Shown here: one piece after another, positions 55,401 through 64,000 of the stretch
How the letters are laid out: the number at the start of each line of letters is the position of its first letter
Numbering within the stretch: position 1 is the stretch's first letter
Assembly (NCBI GenBank): GCA_019633425.1
Contig: WSUB01000004.1
Span: 558,001-622,000, forward strand
Direction of reading: 5' to 3'
Source of the DNA: Tulasnella sp. 424
Lineage: Eukaryota > Basidiomycota > Agaricomycetes > Cantharellales > Tulasnellaceae
DNA length: 64,000 nt
The notes under the pieces: model-generated
What the model was told of the DNA's origin: nothing
Database searches by the model: none
The model's input: only the letters and a program-made list of their open reading frames with translations
Position numbers and translations under genes: made by a program

Positions 55401-58400
55401 TTTGGTTGGGTGAGCCTGGGGCTAAGAAAGAGGAAACGTGTTGACCTTACCATTTGAGGAACTTTGAGACAAGGTCAGAGGGGCGACGAAGCCATCCGTT
55501 TAAGCCGTCCGTTCGCCCGTATCTCAATAGAGAGCAACCTGAAACGCAGCGAGATGAGACCATTCGCCGACGACGACGACGACGCCACGCCACAGCACAC
55601 TAGCTCGTGACAAGAGAGAGAGACAAGTCGACCATACGATATAATGACGACATGCGATCACGACAGGACAGATACACACTTGGGCCCTTGGCAGCCGATT
55701 CAATTCGAAAAAAAAAATCGCTCAAGGCAACCCTTGCACTTATCTAGGACACTGGTTGTATCCATGCACATCACGAGCCACCTTGACTCCACGAAACACT
55801 ATAAATCCCGAAAACGTGCGCTACGGCTCTTGAGATACCGGGCGACGACTCAATATCCGAGTCTCCGGGCATCGGAATCCCCTTGGCGTTTCCGCCGTCA
55901 TATGTCGGACCAAGGGTAGGAGTTACGCTTTTCTTTTCGGGGAACAACTTTGAATACTTTATCTAGGTATTTAGGCTTCAAAGAGAGATAAGTACCGACG
56001 GCGCGGGGCCTTTGCGTTTTGTGCTCAACGCCTCAACAACCTAATCAGAACTCGGAAAGAATCAAAAAGAAAAGCAGCGAGAGAGAAAGGAAAGCAGAAG
56101 GTAATAAAGAAGTTCAACGGCCCTCGAGCAGGGTCAGATAAACTGAGGTACGGCGCGTGTTAGCTAGCACTTGGAAGGGGCAGAGAACCGCCCCGGCCCC
56201 GCCTGGATCGACTCCCCCGCCCCCATCTTATCCACGTAAAGCAATTCAGGAGTCGCGCGTCGGGTTTCCAGACGAATCGGATCAGTGCGTTGCCGTTCGA
56301 TTATTTATATGGCTATTTTATTCTTTTCGTTCCCCCCTGATAGTTGTCCGATATTCACATGCCTGGGACCCGTTCGCGCCTCGTGTCGAAGCCGACCGTT
56401 GAGAGATTTGCCTTTCTCGGAATGCCCTTTGCGTGTCTGCCTCCCCCTCCATTCAAATGCCGTCGGGTGACCATATGGTAGATACGCACACCTTGGCTTC
56501 TCCGAACAAGTACACACGCACATAATTTGCGGGGACTCAGACGCCATCTCGTTAACCAGTACTCACATGTGGAAGGGCGAACAAAGTAATCCACCGGTAT
56601 TCTATTCGAAAACAAAGTTGAGGCGTACATACCATACCCCTCTTGAAACGGAACAAGGACAACATAGCGTCATCCACAATTCCACAAGCCTCTAACGGGG
56701 GGACCTGGCATCCCGCTCAACCGAGATGAAAAGAGTCTCACTAACTAATATGACATGTCTCGGAGGAGAAGCCGCAAAGGTCGAGGCACCTCTTATTATC
56801 ACGTATACTTCCGTCATGCGCTTCTGGACATTGTGCGAGGACAGAGAGGAGGGCTTGGGAGAAATTTCGATTGGCATGGGTGGCGGAGAACTCACGGACC
56901 CTTGCGTGGGAACCCATATCGAGCATCGCCCTCCCACCTCTCCCCCTTCTTGCTTTTCTTTCGGCTCCTTCTCCCCTTTCAGCTTTCCCCTTCAGCTTCC
57001 CGCGCACATCAATAGCACACCGCCCCTCCCTCCTTCCATATCGGGCGAATTCAACACAGTCTCTGATGCATCGACCACCAACCTCACGCGCTCTCCACGT
57101 GTACGAAGAAGGGCTCCTTCATCAATAATTTAGCTAGGCAGCTAGCTAGAATAGAGCACCAAAAGCCTTTGTGCCTTCTTAGACGCATACGATCGCTGCC
57201 CCTTCGCCTTGCCTTGTTGAAAGGAGTTATCATTGATGCAATCCCCGCTCAGAACTAAAGAGAACTAACGATGCTGATAGGCCACTCGCTCAGCCGGAAA
57301 TCCGCACCCTAACTCGCTTTTTCTTTAGCCTTGGTAATTCATTTCAAGGATCAGAAAGTTTCGGTTTTCTTGCGTTGGGCAGAAGGGGCGCACGGAAGGG
57401 CAACTTGGTTGTCCGTGTTTCCCTGTCAAAATTCTGGCTCCATTCGACCGGACCCGATCGATGCGAATTTTTATTTCGTTTTTTCAGTTTACAGAGTGTG
57501 CGTGCGGGAACTTCCACAGACGGATACTACCGAAGTTACCCTTCTGGAACGAGTGTAAACTCTGCACGTGTGTCCTTTTGTTCAGAACCCCGAAAGTATG
57601 GGGGATAAGCAAGTAACTTGATCGACTCCATGTATGTGGGATGGGTCTATTCGGTGCATTGTGACGGGTCCGAGCGAGGTCGAAAGAAGAACATGGAAGG
57701 GGATCCGAAAGAGAAGCTTGTCGAAATGCTCCGCCTCCTAAAGGACCTGCGAGTTTACTGGGCGTTGATTAGGCCCCGGACCTGAAGTTCAGTTTCCTTA
57801 GGGAGTTGATAAAGCCTATGGAAGGAATTCACTAGACAGGTTACATGCATATTGGGTGGTAAACGGCTTGACGCCTCAGAGGGACCTCGATCCGCCGGAC
57901 TGGGTCATACCACGAGAAGACCCGCACGAGGCCTGCAGAGCAGCACATAATCAGCCTCGGTCCGAGCGAGGAACTCATCCCGGAATTCATTCAGCCCCAG
58001 GGGTATTTCGTGTATCGATAAACAAAGGATTGTGCGATGCTACCTTGTTTGGTAGGTTTTTAGAGCCTTGCCTACCCCGGTCATTTCGGATGGGTAGAAG
58101 ACCGAAGACTCAAAGGGGAGGCGATTTCATGTTTTCTTAGATGAGTCTAAAATCCAGAGAGATGACGTCTCGCTCCGGCAGGATTCGGCGAAGCTTGGAG
58201 CCTGGACATCCAGAGCAGCGTCACCGGACGTCGGGCTTTGTGGCTCCCCATCTAGCTTAGTCTGTCGCTCCCAAGCCCGGCGGTGAAAGGTGCTCCAGAA
58301 GGTGCACTTCCGGAACGAAGGGGAGCACCAAGATATCAAAGCTGTGCGCACTTAGCGCAGTGAGAAGAGCCCATATGCAGCGAACCACCCCTTCCGATCA

Positions 58401-59383
58401 GCCGACCATCCCCACGCCTTTCGGTGAGAAATCATCTTTTCCGATTCGTTCCCAAAGGCGGGGTCTGAGAAGCGCAAGGTGGTTTTTAAGTTTTGTAACT
58501 GGTCCCAGGAGATCCATTGTGCGAAATATTCAGCGAAAGGTCCAGATCTTGAGTCCACGAGCGTATCTAACACATCTGTGTATATCCAAAAACGAGCATT
58601 ACAAACCAGATATCAGCCGACCCCAGGGAATCGCCCCGAATCGTATTGTTATGGGACCTTACTCACTTGGTAATCAAATAGATAGATTAGATCCAGAAGG
58701 CCGGAGAAGAGATGTGACGACGACAAGGAGCGAAACGAAGGAAGAGAGTTGTCCAAGCACCAAAAGGGTTTTGGTGGGCGGTGGGAAGAGTAATGGAAGG
58801 AGGAGAGATAAGATATACTATGAGATGAGGTGGGGTGGTAGCTTTGGAGGGAGGGAGTTCCCTTTAAAGGTAGTGTCGCAGCCAGAAGATTCGATTCCTG
58901 GGACCTGGGTATCGACGGATGACTTCGTCTCGGGATGATATCACCCACCCGACAGTGCAGAGAGGAATCGAACGTCGAAGCGTGACGGCATAGGGGGTCG
59001 GATCCACCGCATCCGCCCCAAGAGAATTGAACACCCGCGCAAGGACGTTGTCTGAGGCTTACGACGCGAACAGGCCTAATACCCGGAGAAAGGATTAGCT
59101 ACGGCGTTCCATATACAAATTCCCCGTTAGAACGTACAAGTGGGTTCTCAATGAAGAACCAGAATATCACTTGCCATTCACGGAAATCCGGTCTCCCCGC
59201 ATATATTAATTGCTTCTCACCGTCGATCTGGGTTCAAGGTATAGGCGGGATGGTGTTATGACCGGTGTTGAAATAGGATTGTCCAAAGCGAAGCGTACTG
59301 CCAGAGCTCGCTTCCTCTTGTCTTCGAGAGCATCACACCAATCGGCAGTGAGGACCCAACGGTCCGTTATGCCGTCGTTGTCT
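52436..59383. other. 6.9 kb interval without a recognisable gene
   Basis: No exon chain with conserved content was found on either strand. The interval contains microsatellites ((TG)7 near 53174, (GAC)n near 55570, GA tracts near 52530 and 55615), C/T-rich stretches between 52740 and 54300, and many short ORFs (longest 192 codons at 58360-58938) lacking recognisable motifs. No transposase, reverse transcriptase or terminal repeats were seen. It is the shared upstream side of the coiled-coil gene and the 3' side of the gene at 59384. Confidence 0.55.
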
Positions 59384-60976
59384 TCAAGCGCTTGCATCGA
59401 GCTCCTCTCTCAGGAGATCGACCTTCTTCCGGAGTGGTTCATTTCTTCCTTCGAACGTGTCTTCCAGCATTTGCATCTGCCACTGAAGACGGTTGCTGCA
59501 CTTCTTCCGGATCGCCGCCCTATATTGTCTAAATCGTGATGTGAATGCCTTGTACACACGATCGTCCCGAGCAAAGTAATATGTCTGAAAGGAAGGAGGA
59601 GCGTCACGTCGGATAGACCGGCGATTAACGGGTCAACATGGTAAGCGAGGTGGGACGGGGAGGAACGTCGGCGCACCGGTACTGGGTCTCCTTCGCCAAT
59701 CTTCTCGGAAGCCAGAGACCATGCAGCCATCATCAACAGGTCGCCTGTAGCATTCGCAATGCTAGTGACCGATGTATTTATTAGCCACTTTCGCCAGATA
59801 GGGAAACTCAAACGCCACACTCACTAATCGTCCACAGCAGCAATCAGTCCCTTTGCCTTGCCCAACTCTCGGGTGGCAAATTTACGAACGGCTTCTTCTG
59901 CCGCTTCTACAGGTTTTCCTTCGCCTCTCATTTCGAGTGAAATTTGGTGTATTTGGCTCAAAAGCCAGCGGTCCCCCTCGGACATAACCAAGGTTTGGAG
60001 GAACGAGGCAATGAGGTCCGATTGGTGGGGTACTGCCAGCGAGTTATCAATTGCGAGCTTCAGGTTCGTACCTGCACAAGTAAGGAGAGTCCCTACACAT
60101 GTTAGTACTCGGAGGTGAAGACGAGGCGGTCATGGGAGAGAGGAGGTTCACTCACGGAGGGCCTTCAACATTGCCTTTGTCTTGGGTTTGTCCATGTCCT
60201 CGTCCTCGAGGTTGTTGACGTACCGACTCATGGCTCCGATCAAAACAATAGCCACATCTCGATGGCTTTGGCCAATTCTCATCGCATGAAGTAAAGGTGT
60301 AACGTCTCCGGATCTCCGTAAAAGAAGCTGGACTCGCAATTTGAAAGCTCAATCTCGGGGGACAACGACCGAGGGCAATAACATAAAAAAATACACATAC
60401 ATGGAATGCCCGGTCTCGAACTTCCATCAAGAACATCACGTCCTTGCTTTCGATGGCCTTCATTACTTCCCATGGCTGAGGTTCCTTCCATGGCCCTGTT
60501 CCACTTGCGCCACTATTCGGCTTCGTCGGGCTAAAAACCTTGGATGCCGTAGCGAAGAACCTTGCTCGGAGTGTACCGCCGGGAGATGTGGCAGGCGACG
60601 TTGGCTCAAAAGGTGGGGTTTCAGACCTGTCGTCCGAAACTGCGTCCAGCTCGATGATTTCGTTCTCGATTTCGGCTCTCGCCGCCTCCTCCAATTTGGC
60701 TTTCATCACAGATATGGGGGCCAGGTGTTCGGCTTCTCGCTGAATGAAAGCCTAGAACGAGTGTGAGAAATAAGTAATGTCGGCAATGGCCGTTAAACGT
60801 GGTATCCTCACAGTGCTGGGCAACCTCTCAGCGAGAACGGGGGAGGGTTTGATTGTCTTTTTCGGACGGCCGCTCCAGCTTCGCCTCCTGTCCGTGTCAT
60901 CGCTATCTAACGATGCAATAAGAAAGGAATTGTTAAAGCTGACCGCCCTTCTCCTTGGTTGTTCGTCGCCGAACAT
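59384..60976 (-). CDS. Conserved uncharacterised protein
   Basis: Six exons, about 415 residues, start ATG at 60976 (MFGDEQPRRRAVSFNNSFLI). A short basic, Ser-rich N-terminus is followed by a helical region: FIQREAEHLAPISVMKAKLE, a disordered patch, PWEVMKAIESKDVMFLMEVR, LLLRRSGDVTPLLHAMRIGQ, HRDVAIVLIGAMSRYVNNLE, TNLKLAIDNSLAVPHQSDLI, FLQTLVMSEGDRWLLSQIHQ, KFATRELGKAKGLIAAVDDY, ATGDLLMMAAWSLASEKIGE, YYFARDDRVYKAFTSRFRQY and a coiled-coil end (LEDTFEGRNEPLRKKVDLLR) with stop TGA at 59384-59386. All introns are short and all junctions keep frame. It looks like an all-alpha cytosolic or nuclear protein; I do not recognise the family. Confidence 0.82.
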
Positions 60977-61331
60977 GTTGATAGGCGGTTGAAGGTCAGG
61001 TGTTTGTGTGGGGCAGCGAACAAAACACGGAAAATGGGTTTAAGAACAAACAGCGAATGCACAGCTCTAGACTTTTAGGAGTGGTTCGAAAGCTCCCAAG
61101 AGTCACTGAGCACCATGGGGAACGAAGAAACGAAGCTCCCGCACAGCACGAGGCGGCGCAGCTGTGGATTAATGAGGGAGAAAAGCCGTTGTTCCGACGC
61201 CACAGTTTGAACATTTGCTAATCACCGTGTTTGTTTCTACGTTCTACTCACATTCCGCTTTCAACCGAGACCAAATCCCTTCCCATCCCACTTACTTGTA
61301 TCCCGCCCCGTCCTCATCCTCAAACTCGAAA
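60977..61331. promoter_or_regulatory. Divergent promoter region (355 bp)
   Basis: Separates the start codons of the uncharacterised minus-strand gene and the COX7C-like plus-strand gene. No longer ORF is credible. Confidence 0.5.
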
Positions 61332-61735
61332 ATGATCATCGCTCGTGCTGCTCGTCCTGTCCTTGCTCGTGGAGCTATCCGCAACACTCGTCTGGCCCAT
61401 GGCCACCCAGAAAACACTGTCTACAACGTGAGTTCTCCTGGTTGGGCCAACGTCTAATTTCGTGCGATGCTAACCATAACCTATTGCAGAACGTACGGTA
61501 ATACTGTCTCTTGTGCTCAATATAGTCTCTCAAAGCTCTTCTCTGTCGCAGATGCCGTTTGACTACCGCAATCCCAAGACCTTCGCTGTGAAGATTGTTG
61601 CCTATTGCAGCCTTGGTTTCGCCATTCCCTTCATCGCTGCAGCCTACCAACTGTGAGTGCTTTCGGGTCTTGCTTGAATCTCATACTTAAGACCTTTACT
61701 CTGTTAGGAACAAGAGTGCTGGTGCCGACGCATAG
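61332..61735 (+). CDS. COX8: Cytochrome c oxidase subunit VIIc (yeast Cox8) homologue
   Basis: A nuclear-encoded single-pass subunit of mitochondrial complex IV, about 77 residues. Start ATG at 61332 opens a mitochondrial presequence (MIIARAARPVLARGAIRN) with regularly spaced arginines. Then HGHPENTVYN, MPFDYRNPKTFAVKIVAYCS, the membrane helix LGFAIPFIAAAYQL and NKSAGADA with TAG at 61733-61735. The PF...NP..F..K start and GFA.PF.A...QL helix match COX7C. Exons: 61332-61427, a 3-nt AAC exon at 61490-61492, 61552-61652, and 61708-61735. If the AAC is skipped the frame still holds, one Asn shorter. Confidence 0.8.
61490..61492 (+). other. Candidate 3-nt micro-exon (AAC, Asn) in COX7C-like gene
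   Basis: AAC is flanked by a full acceptor (branch-like gctaac, then ctattgcag) and a donor (gtacgg). The introns on each side would be 62 nt (61428-61489) and 59 nt (61493-61551), both exactly of the size normal for this window, whereas one merged intron would be 124 nt. Either choice keeps frame (VYNNMPF versus VYNMPF). Confidence 0.65.
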
Positions 61736-62272
61736 ATTTTTAGTTTGTTGGTGTCGACGTAATGAGAATAGCACGACGCATCTCCCCCGTTTAAAATGTC
61801 GCAAATCCGGTCAAGGCTACCGAAAGAACCCTCCGGCTTACATTCCGTACGACTACTAAGCACGTACGCGGAGCGTGTTCGGCGAGAGAGACCAACTCCG
61901 CAACTGCCGGCCACCACGGGGCCGACCTTCTGGTCTAATACCTCTGGGCTCTCAGGACGCTCCAAATGGTCGAGCTGGGCCGCTGACCTAACCCCGTTTG
62001 CCGAAGGCTTGGAACCGGACGCCTCACCTCGAAAGAAAAGGTTGACGGTCCCGCTTTGTCGCGACGAAAGTTTGGCGGTCATTCACCGACATTGGTGTCG
62101 GTTTCCCCGGCGTTGGTCCAGTAAGACGGTGAGAGAGCTGCACCCGCACACACGTCGACTTCAATCGAAGGCAAACAATATCCGCATAGATTTGACCGAA
62201 CATCCCCGATACATTTTATGACAAATGGCTTAAGCTTGTTGATAAGTGTGTTAGGACACCTGAGATCTTTTG
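61736..62272. other. Convergent intergenic region (537 bp)
   Basis: 3' flanks of the COX7C-like and GH5 genes. Short ORFs only. Confidence 0.5.
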
Positions 62273-64000
62273 TCACCCATAGAGGGACATCGCAGCGTCG
62301 TGTCCTTCATTGAAGCCGTGCTCTGTGCTTAATGTTAGTTATGACTAGCAAGCTGATTTGCTCAACTTGCAAAAGCTCACCAAACTCCCAAATGAACTCG
62401 CTCGCTCCGCAGTCACGGGCGTGTCGTGCCGTACGTCGTTTCAACCATTCCCCGCGGAAGCCGAGTTCCGAAGCGGTGGAGCCTTTTGGGAATGTGACGA
62501 ACATAAAGGCGTCTTTCCATCCTTGCAGGAAACCGTCGCTAAAGCGCCAAAACTCGTAATTTCCGCCCTTGGCGGTCCAGTATGCTCGGTGTTGTTCTGT
62601 GAGACAATCCCGATCCACGGTAAACTTGACGTTGCCTTAGACTGGAAAGGAATCGAGAAACTTACGCATCGCCTGCTCTAGCTTTGCGTCTCTCTTTGCT
62701 TCATCATCAACCAGCTTCGGGTTCCGCTTTCGACCGAAAGACGATGGCAGAATTTCAGCTTGAATAACATTCCGGAAGGACCACCCCGCATCCCAACCCT
62801 TTTCCTTCTTATACGTCCAGAAGAACCAGCCCGCGGTGTGTTCCTCGAAAACCTCGAGCTGCGCTTGAGCAAAGACCCTCCTTTGTCGGTCTTGTTCTGG
62901 AGGATCATCTGAACGTAGACTCTCTGGATGAAGCGCAGCACTCCACTCCCCAATGATGAGATTACCCCGGGCCCGCTTGGACATCTCCGCAAGCCAACCT
63001 TTGGTAGAGCTCCGGATTTCAGCAGCATGCTCATCGCCCGATTTCTTCCTATCTTCTTCTGTAAAGCTTCTGTAAAGATGATGATCCACAATAACAAAAT
63101 CAGGTCTCTCCCCGCACTTGGTGCTGTACCAGTTGAGGTCCCAGGCGTCGGAAATGTAGATCGGGAAGTCGGGGCTGATCCGGCGAAGACAGGCAATGGT
63201 CTTTTCGTACCATGCTTGGACCTTCTCGTTGTTGACGGGCTCGTTGAGTAGCTCTACACCTACGCAATTCGCCATGGGTGAGAGATTGCGGACGAGGAAT
63301 TGCAATGCAATGGATGTTGACTGCAGGTTTGTGTCGGAATCCCACATGTGGACTCTGCCATGACTAATACCGCAGTGAGCTATGCTTTCCAGTCAGCTGC
63401 ATGTTCTCCGATGGCAAATGAAGGGCTCACAGTCGTGATTTTGACCACCTGCGGCCGCATGGAGGTCTGGAGTGTGATCAAAGCTCATCAGACATTCAAT
63501 AGACCTAGTACAATGTCATTCAATCTCACCGACTAGAACACCAATTCCATGTCGCCCCGCTGTCTCGATCGCCTTCTTGATGTGTTCCCAAGCTGATGCG
63601 TATACAGCCCCGTATCTGTGACGTTCATGGTGCGGTAGGTTGGTGGCAGGCACTCTACCTCGAAGGTTCCTCGCTCACCCGTCGAAGTCGGTTCCTTTGA
63701 TAACTTTTGGTTCCTGGCCTGCCAAATGGTAGTACCCTATCTGATGAAGGTGGCTTGGTTTGTCAACTTCCCAGGGCAACTGCGGGTCCGTAGCCTAGCT
63801 CACCGGAAGGCGAACGGTATTAATTCCCCTTTCAACAAGCCATTCCCAATCCTTCTCAACAATGAAATTCTCCCAATGATCCTCCAGTATGTCCTGGGCG
63901 TTCTTTCCTTTTGCTACATCGAGATCGCTTGCTCGGATCCCAGAGGCCGAACGATAAGGTGCTTGGACAATCCAAGGCTCCAGAGTGAACCAGGCCCCTA
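62273..64000 (-). CDS. Exo-beta-1,3-glucanase, glycoside hydrolase family 5 (5' end beyond window)
   Basis: Hydrolyses or remodels beta-1,3-glucan of the cell wall. The gene enters from the right edge and ends at TGA 62273-62275. In reading order: GAWFTLEPWI, HWENFIVEKDWEWLVERGIN, TVRLPIGYYHLAGQEPKVI, YASAWEHIKKAIETAGRHGI, DLHAAAGGQNHDSHCG, HMWDSD, the acid/base region GVELLNEPVNN, IYISDAWD, VIVDHHLYRSFT, the nucleophile region NLIIGEWSAALHPESL, WFFWTYKKEKGWDAGWSFR, and after an intron AYWTAKGGNYEFWRFSDGFL and FIWEFEHGFNEGHDAAMSLY. The two catalytic glutamates (NEP and GEW) and the aromatic substrate residues are present, and all introns keep frame. No signal peptide can be judged because the start is outside the window. 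Confidence 0.92.

Noticed and set aside
58360..58938. 192-codon plus-strand ORF in the long gene-free interval
   Set aside because: Random-looking composition, no motif, no supporting exons; kept only as a note in the interval description.
58950..59000. tRNA-like motif (gaatcgaac) on the minus strand
   Set aside because: The putative T-arm stem does not pair and no D-arm or anticodon arm could be drawn.
1..64000. CRISPR arrays, bacterial operons, prophage or plasmid origins
   Set aside because: The window is intron-rich eukaryotic DNA; no regularly spaced direct repeats with spacers exist and the only tandem arrays are gene duplications, coding repeats and microsatellites.

Overview
The window is nuclear DNA of a basidiomycete fungus, most likely an Agaricomycete. 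Almost every gene is split by many short GT-AG introns (about 50-65 nt, often with a CTAAC-type branch site), genes are densely packed on both strands, and several families are characteristic of mushrooms and relatives (DUF6593, DHA2/Vba-type MFS transporters, Inn1-like C2 proteins, a Dicer). All gene models below were assembled by eye from reading frames and splice sites; exon edges are good to a few bases where the frame closes and are flagged where it does not.

Layout. 1-8976: at least three head-to-tail copies of a ~3.15 kb unit, each carrying an MFS transporter gene (minus strand) plus the broken-off 3' end of the neighbouring DUF6593 gene; the intact DUF6593 gene closes the array (8749-9523). 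9524-12672: no convincing gene. 12673-23858: mitochondrial ribosomal protein uL11m, a secreted M28 aminopeptidase, a nuclear-looking protein with a Mex67/NXF-type NTF2-like domain, adenine phosphoribosyltransferase, an unknown protein, uracil phosphoribosyltransferase and a 7-TM protein. 24760-30869: a convergent pair of ER-associated degradation genes (EDEM-type GH47 mannosidase with a PA domain, and a Herp-like ubiquitin-like/membrane protein). 31094-42860: a ZNRD2/SSSCA1-type zinc protein, a very large disordered protein with internal repeats, a FAF1-like 40S assembly factor, a small membrane protein (DUF7719-like) and an Inn1/Fic1-like C2 + proline-rich cytokinesis protein. 43244-49084: a Dicer whose two RNase III domains look intact while its helicase domain has lost the diagnostic motifs. 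49781-52435: a coiled-coil, proline-rich nuclear protein. 52436-59383: a 6.9 kb stretch without a recognisable gene. 59384-64000: an unknown conserved protein, the small cytochrome oxidase subunit COX7C/Cox8 (apparently containing a 3-nt micro-exon), and the 3' part of a GH5 exo-beta-1,3-glucanase.

Functional themes: salvage of purine and pyrimidine bases (APRT and UPRT 2.3 kb apart), ER quality control (EDEM and Herp-like, 111 bp apart tail to tail, with a heat-shock-element-like site upstream of EDEM), RNA silencing (Dicer), and recent local amplification of a transporter gene. The points most deserving a second look are the Dicer with a decayed ATPase, the micro-exons, and the transporter array with its promoter deletion and gene-fragment junctions.
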